Assembly (NCBI RefSeq): GCF_003573695.1
Contig: NW_020639929.1
Coordinates: 1,082,406 to 1,146,405 of the forward strand
Source of the DNA: Papaver somniferum
Lineage: Eukaryota; Streptophyta; Magnoliopsida; Ranunculales; Papaveraceae
Length of the DNA stretch: 64,000 bases
Direction: 5' to 3'
Shown: piece after piece, positions 47,747-61,060 of the stretch
Layout of the letters: each line of letters starts with the position of its first letter
How positions within the stretch are numbered: the first letter of the stretch is position 1
Program-made: the position numbers and the translations under genes
Notes under the pieces: model-generated
The model's database searches: none
What the model saw: the letters and a program-made list of their open reading frames with translations, nothing else
Told to the model about the DNA's origin: nothing

Positions 47747-49869
47747 TCAGGTATAGTCACATAGAAGATCAAGAGCAATGGGCTTTTGAAGAAAGCTTTG
47801 TGTACAGAGCAATGCTTCGACTGTCCTTGTAGACATAGAAGCTCTCCATGGAGCCAGCACGCGCTTCCCGGTGCTAAAAGATGATTCAGAGGCCACTGAA
47901 GATACATGCATGGCTAATATATCTCTTTCCATGTATGAAAGTATCTTATACCTGCTTGCATTAGCCTGCCACCAAGCCAATATGTCAAAATAGTCAGGTT
48001 GACCTATTTCACGCATTCCACCTTCAATCACATCTGTCAAATACCTGTCAAGATCAGTTGTTCTTCCCTCTTCAACACAACTTAGGGTGTCCCAATGTTG
48101 TTTCCTCCTTGATTGAATTCTAGCAAACAGACCAACAAATTGCACACTAACTAGATAAGCAACAGTATGAGCATCACTACTTGACCCCTCCTCATGAACT
48201 GAATACAAGGACTTATAATCTTCAAAGAGTTTCTCAAATTCTAATTTCACCTTTCTCATAACTCTTTGAACCTCACATGTATTATTCTCATACAAACAAT
48301 TAAGAGTAAATTCCAAACCCTTTTGTTTCTCTCTTGGATCTAACAGATGAGCAATAAACATTACAGAATTCATTGATTCATACACCCCCCAATACTTATG
48401 GTACTTAGCACACATTAGACGAGACATACGAGCAATAAAAGGATCTGATGCTACATTGTTTCTAAATTCTACTAATTGTTCATTGATGAGTAACAATTGC
48501 CATAAGAACATATGAGTAGTGACTTTTATAGATGCATAAAAGTTGACAGTAGCATCGAAGAATACCTTTAGACACTTCACAAGACCTCTAGCATATTTCC
48601 ACTCTTCTTGATAAGGAACATGTTGACGAGGAATCTTTTTCTTCTTATTCTGCTTTGCCTTGTTCTTGCTTGTTGGATCCAACTCCTCAACCTCTTCTTC
48701 CATATCCTCAACCTCTTCCTCTTCTTCCATATCCTCAAACACGTCTTCTATGACAACATTACTAGCTATAACTTCTTCAATATCAGCATCAGTAGGTAAA
48801 ACAGATTCTTTTTCTTGCTTAAAGATAAACCTCTGTTGAAAGTCCTTATCAATCTGTGCTAACATTGCAAAAACTTTTTCATATTTTTCAGCAGCATCTA
48901 ACATCAAGTAAGTGCTATTCCATCTAGTATACACATCTAAAATCAGAGATTTCTTACAATCTACCTTTGCTAGAGAAGAACATTGTTTAAATTTTTCGTG
49001 CCTAGAAGGAGAACTAAGAACGTATTTTACAACTGACCTTATTCTTCTAACTGATACATTAAAGAGCCTTACTGCATCTTTTATGACAAGAGCAAGAACA
49101 TGGGCTGCACACCTCACCTAGAGAAAGAACAAAACAAAAAGGATACTGTCAAATTCAATGCTTAAAAATGCAACACAAAAAGATACTCATAGAAGCTATG
49201 TTCATGAAACTGTCAGCATTTATATCTATATTTCAGTAGCTCAGTTGACAACAAACTAAAACTGAGAAACTCAAACTTAACATGATTTCAGTGCATTTTA
49301 TCTAAAGCAAGACATTACATGAATAACAAGTGCACTACATGATAAGAATGTAACATGGAATGCAGAACATGATAGAACGTAACATGGAATTACATGTAAA
49401 TATTTGGCTCTAATTGGTGATCCTGTCCATTTAATGAAAACATTCTTCAAATGCTCAATAGCCACTTTGTTTACGCTGACATTGTCTAGAGTGACACCAA
49501 ATACATCTTGTAGACTCCAATCCTTCAAACAATCCACCAGCTTCTCACCGATTGCATTACCAGTATGACCTTCAACTTGGCAGATCATGAGTATTCTCTT
49601 TTGTAGCTTCCAGTTCTGATCAACATAATGAATGGTTACAAAAATATAGTTATAATTATTTGGTGATGTCCATGTGTCCGTTGTCAAAAATATCCTCTGC
49701 TTAGATGTCAAGAAATAAGTTTTTAGGCTATTCTTCTCTTCTACATACATCTTCAATACATCCCTATAAATTGTCATACGCCCTAGAACCTTGAATCTAG
49801 GCTCTGCCACCTGCATCATTGCCACAAAACCTGACCCTTCTACTGCTCTAAAAGCTATTTCATCCCTGA
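47747..49869 (-). pseudogene. hAT transposase lacking its N-terminus
   Basis: Exon 1 (to 49,394) begins abruptly inside LFRDEIAFRAVEGSGFVAMM and carries the RNase-H-like core with LTTDTWTSPNNYNYIF and VTLDNVSVNK. An intron of 276 bp (49,393-49,118) has GT/AG ends. Splicing joins KYLH to VRCAAHVLALV, the conserved hAT block. Exon 2 contains YTRWNSTYLML, an acidic insertion (EEEEEVEDMEEE) and the C-terminal dimerisation domain (HVSSVASESSFSTGKRVLAP), ending at 47,747. The BED zinc finger that should precede exon 1 is absent, lost at the junction with the truncated LTR at 49,870. Confidence 0.92.
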
Positions 49870-50997
49870 ATAAGTGTTTTTATTGATGAAAATAATTGAT
49901 AATTGAAATTAGCAACGCTGCAGAAGTGTTACAGCGTCACTGTTACAAAGGGGTAAGTGTTTTTGAGACTGATGTAAACGATAAGCCCTTTCTGCTGTAT
50001 AAGAACGATACTTGTTCTGCTTTTAAGACTGTCGAAGAACGACGGACTCTGCGAGTCTGTTCTTCGTCTTCTTCTTCCTCCTCGAGCAGCAGCAGCAGGA
50101 GCACCAATACCTCCAGTAACTTCTTCTTCTCGTCTCTAAACTCATCCTAACTCTCTCCTAAAACTTTCTAACCCTTCTTATGACTCGACCCAACCTTTTT
50201 ATAACTCAACAGGGTCATCAAATCCCGATGAAATCTCCTCTTTTTCTTCTCTGAGGTTGAAACGATAATCAGTTCTGTTTTCTTTTTTTCACGTGCTGTT
50301 AGCTATATAATAGCTACCAAACTCTTCCCTAGACTTGAATAGAACCATGTACATGTTAATCCAGCGTCAAAGTCCTCCAGAAATCTCTCAAAAATATTCT
50401 AAACTCGAAACAGAACACGTCTCTCTGTTGGGACTTTGAAACCCTCTCTCGGCCATTCCAGCCCAATTGGATGGGTCCAATCGATTGTACTGGGCTTGTT
50501 ATTGTCTGGGAAGTTCATCCCAATCGATTTGCAGCATTGAATCTCCCTGAACAGCTCAAACAATTTGCTTCCAAAATCAACAGCGTGAAACCAAGTTTTC
50601 CCGCCTTTTTTTTCCAGATTTGAATTATGAAGATGACCTCCCCCTTATCCAGTTCGAGAGTCCTTTTAGTACATGCCTTGAAATGGGTACCCCTTATCCA
50701 AAGTGAGAGTCCGAATAATACTTTCCCCTTGGGTGCAAATAGTAATTTTTCTGGGATATTTTCAACACTTTTTCAGGGTTCCTCCGGGGTATTTCTGGGG
50801 TGCTTCCAACATAATTCTGGGGTGCTTCTGGTACGTTATCTACGGAGGTTCAAATGCCACATTTTGAGCCAATTTCTCCGCAAAAGCTTATTTCTCCAAA
50901 AACACCTACAAAGACATAAAATAACCAAATATGTACAAAATCGAGCACTAACAATATAAACAATTGGGACAAATTAGATACATAAATGCGTCTATCA
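49870..50997 (-). repeat. Truncated 3' LTR of second Athila-like element
   Basis: Aligns with 57,231-58,357 almost base for base. The part matching 56,728-57,230 is missing. TATA-type box TATAAAAAGG on the minus strand at 50,194-50,203 (57,555-57,564 in the partner). Confidence 0.93.
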
Positions 50998-52360
50998 AAT
51001 ACCCCCAAACTTATTATTTGCTAGTCCCGAGCAAATCAAAACTACAAAATAAAATCCTAACTCACTGTCGCAGGCATCGTCGATTGCATTTAGCGTATGC
51101 AATAAGCCTTTAAACCCCTAGGTGGCCCTAGTGTCCGAGTTATAGTCTCGGGAGGGCTTACCAGAGATATACCCACAAAACCTGTACTCCAGACCTTAAC
51201 TATCTACGCAGAACCTTGGAAGGCACTAAAGAATCTCCTTGGTTGGCATACTTATTGACTACAGGAAGAAGTACCCTGATGCGAAATTCCAATTGTTGTA
51301 CACGAGTTTGCACTCAAGCATACTAAAATTCATATAAAGTGACAGAGATCTACTCAGATAGTTGCACTATGGACATCATATTCGGAGTCAAAACTAATCA
51401 CATGGATAGATCAAGAAGATGGATATAGAAAAACATGTATGGTTTTGATGTTTACTAAGTGAACGGTGTTTCCCATATCTGTCTGAAGGCCTCCGCCAAA
51501 ATGAACCTATCCTAATGGATTGAGATACTAGTCTGACTAATATCAACACACTGGCATATACAAGGGTACCAGTGGTCGATAACCTAACTCTAGGTCAACA
51601 CAACTGGCATATACAAGGGTACCAGTGGTCGACTTTATTGAATTTATTCCTTTTGGTCAAATGGTCTGGTCTCAATATTTTCTCTTTTTTTTTGGTAACT
51701 ACCATTTTTTTTTTTTTCATCTTTTTTTTTCTTTTTCAACTTTTTTTTTTTTTTTTTTCATGGTATCTCAATCACTCTAATTCACCCTAGCATTGGTAAC
51801 AACTTGAATCGTGGGCCCCACCTATCACTTAGAGAAACATAGTTTAAAAACAAAATAAAATAAAAATAGAAGTGAAAAGGACTCAACGAGATATGGTGAA
51901 ACTATCATGTTATTTCTAACACCTGAGCTCTGTGCTTTTATGAATAGACTCTTTAGATTTGCCATCTAATCAGATTGGTTCCTCAACTCCTACAACCAAA
52001 ATGCTTCCATCCACTTAGATTAGTTAGTGCAATCCTCAATAGGCATAATTTCTAGGCTCTGGAGTTTATTTATTGCAAAAAGACAAAAAGTGTTTCTTCC
52101 CCACCCCCAAACTTAAATCTTACATTGTCCTCAATGTTCTATGAAATTAAAAGCATGAACAAGGAGAAATATTACCACTGGAGGGAAAAGAAATAAGGAA
52201 GGATATTACCGTATCACATGAACGCGGGAGCCTCCCAGTAAATGCTAAATTTATAGTCATTAGCTAGACATCAAATACCTCAAAAAGAATTTTCACCTTC
52301 CAAAGTCGTATACCAATAGTCGAAACAATTGTGGGTCCATAAGACCAAATAGAACTGCCA
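50998..52360 (-). other. 3' non-coding region of second Athila-like element
   Basis: Mirrors 8,466-9,821. It has the PPT complement TACCCCCAAACTTA at 51,000-51,013, a near copy at 52,102-52,115, ACTGGT-type direct repeats at about 51,548-51,636, and T-runs at 51,708-51,760. No gene. Confidence 0.8.
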
Positions 52361-55300
52361 CTAATAGATCAGAAAAATGAGCAGAAAGAGCACAACCTGA
52401 TCTAAAGTTTCTCGCAAGACAACTGGATTTATCTGGAGTGCCCAATTGGGCTTCATATGAGTGTCTCGGCAAACAGATTCATCCGAAAAACGGGTCTCTA
52501 ACATATGGATTTTCTCCTGGACAGTATCAGGAGGATCGGGTTGTGGAGTCTGAATAGACTCAAGCGATACCTCAGATGCACTAGGCTTGAGTCCCAAGTT
52601 AGGGACTTCTACTGGGGATAATTGACAATCTCTACCCCCAAATTTAGGGTAATCACTATTCTCCGTAAGACCTTTAACTATGGCTTGAATTTCCGGATCC
52701 GGAGAGTATTTAAAATACTCTAGAGCTTCTTCTAGTTCACTACCCCCAAACTTAGATTTTGGGTGTCTCTAGATAAACTAGTCACAATGTTCCTAATTTC
52801 TAGACCATCGGTTCTTGAAAAAGGTCAATTGATTTCTCTAAGTTATAATCAGGTGGTTCATCCTCTACTTGCTTCATAGCTCTATGGTCCACTCTAAAAC
52901 TTCCTTATTTTCTTGAAGCATGGTCTCTGGCCTATTTCCTGATCACTATCCAAATCGGAAGTTATAGGCAAAATCTCAGATGGGCCTACAAATGCATAAT
53001 TGGGGTCCAACTTAGGAGGATCTTTAGGCTCTTCGAAATAAGGGCTTAAGGTAGATTCGGTAGCTAGTAATGGTTCAAACCTAGATTTCCATCTATCGGT
53101 ATCTAACATAGGAATAGAATCCAACAGAGCATTTACTTGTTCAATGTTGCTATCATCGTCGAAATCCATGCTAAAACGGGCTAACAACTCTCTAATGGAT
53201 CTTCCGATTCGGTGTTTGGTACAGACTTCGGAACTAAGGTTCCTATCATGTTGACCTCTTCAATGCACGTGTCATCTAGCTCAGAATGTAGCTTATTGAC
53301 ATTAAAAATATTCAACTCAATAGTCATATTACCAAAAGATAGATTCATAATACCATTTCGACAGTTTATGATCGCATTAGATGTGGCTAAAAACGGGCGA
53401 CCTAAAATCACTGGTATTTGGTTCTCTGGGTCTGGGACAGGTTGGGTATCTAGGATAATAAAATCCACTGGATAAATAAACTTGTCAACCTCTATGAGAA
53501 CATCCTCGATGACACCACGAGGAATTTTAACGGACCTATCAGCTAACTGAAGTGTTATCTGGGTAGGTTTCATCTCACCAAGTCCTAGCTTAAGGTACAC
53601 ATGGTATGGCATTAAGTTCACACTGGCTCCTAAGTCAAGCAACGCTTTCTCAACACGGTACTTACCTATTGTGCAAGAAATGGTGGGGACCCTGGGTCTT
53701 TATACTTAGGAGTATGGTATTCTGAATAATAGAACTCACATGACTAGCTATGAAGGCTTTCTTCTGGACACTGAGCTTACGCTTTCGCGTACACAAGTCC
53801 TTAAGGAACTTGGCATAAGAGGGAATCTGCCTAATTGCATCTAATAATGGAAGGTTGATATTAACCTGCTTAAAAACCTCCAATATATCATTAAAGTTGG
53901 ACTCCCTCTTAGTCGGAACTAGCAGCTGGGGAAACGGGGCTCTGGGAACAAAGCCGGCAACAGGACCCTCATTGGTCTCTTTGGAGACTCTATCAGTCTC
54001 CTCATTTTCTGGCTCAGCAGGGTGAACTACAGCATGTTCACTATCAGGCATGGCAACCTTGTTGTCAACTTTCTTTCCACTCCTAAGGGTTGTGACAGCA
54101 TTCACATGATTGTACGATTTCTCTCCTTTGGGTTGGATCAGTATACTAGGGAACCTTCCATTTCTCTCTCACTTATAAACTTAGCTATTTGTCCTACTTG
54201 AAGTTCTAATTGGCAAGACTCTGGGAATTATTCTTCAATTCTTGCCTAGTTTCTTGTTGAAAGCTCATGTGGTTCTTTGTTAGCATTTCATGGTTATTTG
54301 CTAACATAGTGAGAGTATCCTCTAAGGTAGAGATCTTTTTCTCGGAAGTGTTCTGAAACTGGGTTTGACCTGAAGAGTTCTTAAAACCAAAACCTGGGGG
54401 AGGCTGAGAATTGCTAGACTGGCCTTGACTCTGGCCCTTAGACCAAGAGAAATTAGGATGGTTTCTCCAACCAGGGTTGTAGGTTTCTGAGTATGGGTCA
54501 AACTTCTGACGGTTCTCAAACCTAGCATTGTTATAGACAGCATGGGCTTGCTCTTCACTAACCGGACCTTCCCAAAATGAATTATCGGGCTCTATTCCAC
54601 AACTAGAGACTTGAGAGGCTCTATTAGGTTCAACAAGGGACCTATTTTTAGACTGACCCATTTCCAAAGCTTCTAAACTTCTAGATAAAGCAGCAAACTT
54701 AGCATCTGAACCAAAACTTGTATCTACCACATTGGTGCTACTTCTATTGACTAAGAGTCTTTTAGGGGGTTCAACACAAGATTCCCACTGTTGGGATTTT
54801 TCAGCGATAGCTCCTAAGAAGGTAAAAGCATCATCAGCATTTTTACTAGTGAACTCACCAGCGCACATAGACTCAACCACGGCTTTGGTCGAATAGTCTA
54901 AACCATCATAAATAATCTGTACGAGTTTCATATTATCAAATCCATGGTGAGGACACTGAGATATGAGATCATTGAATCGCTCTAAAAACCTATAAAGAGA
55001 CTCTCCCTCTTGTTGCACACTAGCACTAATTTTCTGCCTAACAGCTGCAGTTTTATGCTTAGGGTAGAATTTCATATAGAAGGCAGCGATAAGTTCCTGC
55101 CATATTTCAATAGATTCAGATAGTAGGTTGTTCAGCCAGGTCTTGGCTTTATCTCTCAAGAAAAAGGGAAACATTTTAAGTTTCAAGACTTCATCAGTAA
55201 GGTCTTTTATTCTAATTGTCCCAAAAATTTCCTCAAAGTCCCTAATATGAAAATAAGGGTTTTCATCATCTTTTCCTAAGAATATAGGGATCATCTGAAG

Positions 55301-55597
55301 AATACTAGGTTTTATCTCGAAATTAGCCGTAGTGGCTGGAAATTTAATGCATGAAGCTCGGTTGGTCCTAGTTGGGAACATGTAATCTTTTAAAGTTGCC
55401 ATCGTTGGCACAACTGGAGTACTAGGGGTACTTTCCTCACGAATAGATAGGTTCTCAAAACTGAAGTTTCAAAAAACAGGGCTCTCCAAAGAAGAGTCTT
55501 CGAGCTCCCTGCTTAAATCAGAAGAACTACTAGGTTTTTCGCTAATCAATCGACTTAGAGTATCTCTTTTCCAAGCCCTATTAACAAAATCGGGCAT
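52361..55597 (-). pseudogene. Athila-type gag-protease, frameshifted
   Basis: Starts at ATG 55,597 on the minus strand. Codon 43 is TGA (55,469-55,471). The gag domain follows to 54,206 (FFLRDKAKTWLNNL, QQEGESLYRFLERFNDLI, ETYNPGWRNHPNFSW). It then shifts frame; the protease (MLDLGASVNLMPYHVYLKLG, PVILGRPFLATSN) lies at 53,642-53,181 in another frame. The acidic tail is in two more frames (53,187-52,894 and 52,597-52,361). It is more decayed than the first copy, but domain order is the same and again no RT or integrase follows. Confidence 0.9.
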
Positions 55598-56727
55598 ACA
55601 CTAAAAAGAATTCAAAAAGAAATAAAAATCCTAACAGGAAGGTTCTATCAAACACACAGCAGGCTGACTCGACTTTACCACAACAAACCTAAAGATTTCT
55701 AGCAAACAACAAGAATGATGGCTCCACTTAGATTGTTTCTAGACCAGCTTCTAATCCTTCGAAAGGGAATTCGTTACAATTTAAGCAAACCCCTCTGGAA
55801 TCAATCCGAGTTAAAGCAAGTTGAATCGAGGCGAGGGAAGCTCAGTGGAGCTTTGATACCCAAAACCTCACCGATCCAATGCGGCGCAGTCACGCATTCA
55901 ACTCGCAGAAACCGTCAAGAACTTCGAGGTGTTCTTAAAAGAGTAACCAATATTTTTCGAATGATTGTCCTGTTAAGCTCGATACCCTATAGGTCTCTTT
56001 CTAGTCCAAATTTTAGGCTTAGGTTCGCTTTAGGTTTCGTTTTCCTAAGGCGGGCAAGAAGGGAGCGGTCATGAAATCCGAACCCTTATCTTATATGGTC
56101 CAGTACTTTCCCTTTACTAGGAATTTAAAAACAATGCATATTCAAGTCCTCAGCATATATTCACCTTAAGGAGTACAGTAACCCTCTTGTAGGATATTCG
56201 CGGGTGTTTAGAATTTTACCTCCCGTACCAGACGGGCGAAGAACCGCTGAAGTCGACTCGGGCCACGACTCCTATGTCGTGTACGAACCCGAGGGGCCGA
56301 GGTGATATTGTAATCACTGTCCTTCCCTGCAAACAGTTTGTATTTAAGGATACCCTTCCGTAGGGTTTAAAAATAAAAATAAAAATGTCCTAAAATTAAT
56401 GTCCAAAGTCCATAAAAAAAAATACAAAAGAAAAGAAAGTCTAAAAAAAAATTACAAAAATAAAAATGTCTCTCTTTTTTTTCTCTCTTTTTATCAAAAA
56501 AATAAATAAAATTCTTCTTTTTTTTTTGCTCCTTTTGCTTTGCCTTTTACTCCAAGTCTTTAAATGTCCACCAAAAACTTTGGAAAAAAATTTCTTTCGC
56601 TCCAACTTCAAGAATCTGAAAGAAAAAGACAAAAAAAAAACAGAAACGTAAAGAAGAACAAATAAAAAAAAAAATCTAAAAAAAAATGCTAACTAAACAC
56701 AGGTCCGCGTCGGCGGCGCCAAAAATT
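55598..56727 (-). other. Leader and primer site of second Athila-like element
   Basis: No gene. The primer site is the complement of ATTTTTGGCGCCGCCGACGC at 56,705-56,727. A/T-run rich near 56,400-56,690, mirroring 4,290-4,620 of the first copy. Confidence 0.75.
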
Positions 56728-58357
56728 TGATGGATTTTCAAATGATGTTGTAGTTGTGGTAAAAACTGGGTTCTTTTCAGACTTGTGAAGAAAACAATTT
56801 TTAGATTTAAATTAAACAAGCAAATAAAAAGAGCTGTTCAAAGTTATAGAGAAAAACACCAAGACTTGGATTCCACCATTGACCCATTATTTGATAAATT
56901 CTAATAATTAATATTCATGCAATTTTTCTTTTAGAGTGCTTCTAATTTTATGCCTTTTGTAGATTTTTGAAGTAATAAATGTAAACACCAAGCATGAAAC
57001 ATCAAAACTCTTAAACTAAGCATGCTCCATCAAAACGAATCACAATTATTCAATAAAAATCAATTAACCAATATAAATTCCATGCAAATAATCATGTAAA
57101 AATATTGCAAATAAATATTAAAATTAGAATTATACCAATTAATGTGGAACAATGGCTTCCTCCGTCGCCTTGGCTAATGGGTTTAGCTCCTCATCCCGAA
57201 AACACACTCACAAGATGTATTCATGGCTAAATAAGTGTTTTTATTGATGAAAATAATTGATAATTGAAATTAGCAACGCTGCAGAAGTGTTACAGCGTCA
57301 CTGTTACAAAAGGGTAAGTGTTTTTGAGACTGCTGTAAACGATAAGCCCTTTATGCTGTATAAGAACGATACTTGTTCTGCTTTTAAGACTGTCGAAGAA
57401 CGACGGACTCTGCGAGTATGTTCTTCGTCTTCTTCTTCCTCCTCGAGCAGCAGCAGCAGGAGCAACAATACCTCCTGTAAATTCTTCTTCTCGTCTTTAA
57501 ACTCCTCCTAACTCTCTCCTAAAACTTTCTAACCCTTCTTATGACTCGACCCAACCTTTTTATAACTCAACAGGGTCATCAAATCCCGATGAAATCTCCT
57601 CTTTTTCTTCTCTGAGGTTGAAACGATAATCAGTTCTGTTTTCTTTTTTTTCACGTGTTGTTAGCTATATAATAGCTACCAAACTCTTCCCTAGACTTGA
57701 ATAGGACCATGTACATGTTAATCCAGCGTCAAAGTCCTCCAGAAATCTCTCAAAAATCTTCTAAACTCGAAACAGAACAAGTCTCTCTGTTGGGACTTTG
57801 AAACCCTCTCTCGGCCATTCCAGCCCAATTGGATGGGTCCAATCGATTGTACTGGGCTTGTTATTGTCTGGGAAGTTCATCCCAATCGATTTGCAGCATT
57901 GAATCTCCCTGAACAGCTCAAACAATTTGCTTCCAAAATCAACAGCGTGAAACCAAGTTTTCCCGCCTTTTTTTCAGATTTGAATTATGAAGATGACCTC
58001 CCCCTTATCCAGTTCGAGAGTCCCTTTAGTACATGCCCTGAAATGGGTGCCCCTTATCCATAGTGAGAGTCCGAATAATACTTTCCCCTTGGGTGCAAAT
58101 AGTAATTTTTCTGGGATATTTTCAACACTTTTTCAGGGTTCCTCCGGGGTATTTCTAGGGTGCTTCCAACATACTTCTGGGGTGCTTCTGGTACGTTATC
58201 TACGGAGGTTCAAATGCCACATTTTGAGCCAATTTCGCCGCAAAAGCTTATTTCTCCAAAAACACCTACAAAGACATAAAATAACCAAATAAGTACAAAA
58301 TCGAGCACTAACAATATAAACAATTGGGACAAATTAGACACATAAATGCGTCTATCA
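56728..58357 (-). repeat. 5' LTR of second Athila-like element
   Basis: 1,630 bp, starting TGATAGACGC on the minus strand at 58,357 and ending CATCA at 56,728. It has the same ends as the LTRs of the first copy but is 140 bp longer and clearly diverged from them in the middle. Confidence 0.92.
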
Positions 58358-59039
58358 CAATCAATCTTAAAACTCGAATTGATTCATAAAGCATTCATGA
58401 TTAAACAAGAACCCAAGATTCAGTTAGGGTTTCATAATTCTTTTTAATTCTTTCATTCAAACTACGTAATTATAGAAACCATAAGAAACCCATAAAATAT
58501 CAATCACTTTATAGAGATTCGGTAGAAAAAAAAAGCAAAGAAAATTTCTAAATTTTCTAATCACCAGATTATGTAAACAAAGAGAACCAAAATTGAGATT
58601 CAAACCAGGACTAACCTTGAATTTGTGGGGGAGTAAAAATTGATACCTATGAACAAAGAGATTTGATGATCTGTGGAGATTGAGTGAAAACTGAAACCCT
58701 AAGTGAGACTGTCTGTTGCTGTTCTCTTTCAGACAGAGAAAGAAAAAAATAAATGAAATTGGCTCGAAGTGAAGTCGAAGATAGTAGATAGACTAAACCT
58801 AGGAGGGACGGTTAGGATCTAATATCATAGAAAATATCAACGGCTTTAATTTACCGGGACTTTGGGTCCCGTACAGGCCGGGACTACCCCAAGAACCAAT
58901 ACCTGTACCGGCCTACTCCGGGTATCAACTTTCAGAACAGGTACATGTACCGGTAACTCCGGGTCCGGTTCGGTTCAACTCCGGTTCTTTCGGTTCCGGA
59001 CCGGTACAAGTAAAATGGACCGGGTCTTGTGCAGCTCTA
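58358..59039 (-). other. hAT 5' terminal region
   Basis: AT-rich, with features of a leader or first intron but no BED-finger coding sequence, then GTAC/CCGG-rich subterminal motifs from 58,855 to the terminal repeat. No gene. Confidence 0.7.
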
Positions 59040-59680
59040 TCTATAGGTGGGTGACCCTTCAATGCTCTCTTCTTATTGAGTTCCACTTGTACCACATCTG
59101 CTAGTTTATTTGCATCGTCTTTATATGACTGCTCATTTTCTGAGTGTAACGAGTTATACCATTTCCATTCCTTAGCTTCGAAATCATAATTCAAAAACGA
59201 CTAGTGCAATCCCATCCTCGTTTGATCTGTAGAGTGATTTATATGGATTACAAGAACTTCCAGATTCTCAGGCATGTCTCGTATGAAATCAACCACAAAC
59301 TTTTGCACCTCGCTGGTGACATTATACTTGACATAGTACTGCAATTAATAATTTGTTAGAAAAGAAAATTAATTAGGCTCACCTTAATCAGAAAACTAAC
59401 AAGCATGTACACTACTACTGAAACTAACAAATCAAACATTGTAGGCCTGAAAACAGACCGTATATCCACGTATGATATACAGGTGTACACCTATGTACAC
59501 ACCTATATAAATCTAACAATCAAGAATTATCAGACCATGTGTCAATCATATATGCATATTGGTGTACATCTATGTACATAGCTAAATAAATCTAACAATC
59601 AACACTTAACAGACCTTGTGTCAATCATATATTCATATTGGTGTATATCAATGTACACAACTAAAGAAATCTAAAAACAC

Positions 59681-59926
59681 ATAGAACACGCCATGTCAAT
59701 TAGGTGTACAACTATGTACATAATATTAAAGTAACTATATATGATATTTCTTATTTGTTTTGAGAAACTTACACATGCAGTAGGACTCATAATTTCACAG
59801 CACATAGAACACGCCATGTCAATTAGGTGTACAACTATGTACATAATATTAAAGTAACTATATATGACATTTCTTCTTTGTTTTGAGAAACTTACACATG
59901 CAGTAGGACTCATAATTTCACAGCTC
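59681..59926 (-). repeat. 123-bp tandem duplication at an exon/intron border
   Basis: 59,681-59,803 and 59,804-59,926 are nearly identical. Each copy holds the exon end ATTATGAGTCCTACTGCATG and one TAGGTGTACAACTATGTACA motif. Confidence 0.92.
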
Positions 59927-61060
59927 AGGTACTTTTTGTCATCTGGATGATGAATGCTATCTTTGACAAGTGCTCTTCTACGTCGATGGATGTAGAACTG
60001 GAGTACCTCTTGGTCCAGATACTTGTTGAACCTCATTTCACGAAGTACTCTTCCAACAATCAAAATATCTTCCTTGACTGTTGGATCATCCAGTCTTGTT
60101 AGTTGCCAAGCTACAGAGTTGCGGAAACATAAAGGAAATGTTAACATGGTGTATAAAGTTGTGCACATAATTTTTTTTATAAGATTCAATCATGGTGTTT
60201 TGTGAACTTACTCCATGCTTGCATAGTCGAAGAATTTTTGTACCCTTTTTTTGTCCTGTCCTGGTTGCATAACATGGTATAGTGGTGATAGACGAACATC
60301 TGGCAATGGATTGTGAGGACGATATACATCTCCCTTTCTCTTTATTGGGGCAAGATAGCCTGATTCTTGTCCCACTTTGATCCCATTGCCTTTTGGATCT
60401 TCTTTTATCACAACTCGTTTGGTTTTACCCTCGGCAGTGAATTCATGATCTAGCTTTCTTTTTGCATTTCTCTTTTGTGGTGTCTTGGACAACTTTCCAG
60501 CGGCTTGTGTCTTCAACATCTCTGCTTCCTTCATCCTCACTGCTCTTGTCCTCACTGGAGTGGTCTTCTCTTCTTCTACCTCTTGGCTGCTAAAAAATTC
60601 ACTAGGATTTTGTTTAATGAACTGCACTGCTTCTTCAATGATCCTTTCTCATACATCTTCATTGGATAATGATTTTTGCGACGACTCTTCTTTTGGATCT
60701 TCTTGGCTTAATAATGCAAAGCTTGGACAATCGTGGCGGATCATGGTTGCCATCTTTTCCTTCACTTCAGATGGTGTCGTTCTGTAACAACCTTTTTCAA
60801 GCTTTACGAATACAGTTTCAGACAAGTTATCTAGAAGGTCCTCAATTGATGTATAAGTCTCATTCTGTGATTCTTCTCCTTGTGTGAGTAAAAGGGATTC
60901 TTTAGGATCCAACTGACATATGGCTTCAGCTGCAATTATAGTAGCTTCATCAATTTCAGCTGTTCGAGTGCCATCTATCACATTCTGGTCATCAAGGTTC
61001 ACTTGGTCTTGTTTATCTTCATTGATTACACTTTTCTTTGGCATAAAAGTACTGAAAAAT

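Larger units (their letters stand above)
49870..58357 (-). mobile_element. Second Athila-like gag-protease element, 3' LTR truncated
   Basis: Minus-strand relative of 2,758-11,311, sitting in the hAT. The 5' LTR is 56,728-58,357, the primer site follows leftward, then gag-protease, the non-coding 3' region, the PPT complement (51,000-51,013) and a 3' LTR at 49,870-50,997. The 3' LTR lacks the last 503 bp present in its partner, so no target duplication remains on the left; CAATC (58,358-58,362) would be the right copy. RT and integrase are absent here too. Confidence 0.92.
47157..59039 (-). mobile_element. hAT transposon interrupted by an LTR element
   Basis: Terminal repeats TAGAGCTGCACA (47,157-47,168) and TGTGCAGCTCTA (59,028-59,039) are perfect 12-mers. 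The flanking 8-bp duplication TCTATAGG (47,149-47,156 and 59,040-59,047) is perfect. Both ends are rich in GGTACCTGTACC/ACCGGT-type motifs, as expected for subterminal binding sites. About 3.4 kb is hAT; the rest is the second Athila-like element at 49,870-58,357. The transposase lost its N-terminus, so the copy is dead. Confidence 0.95.
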
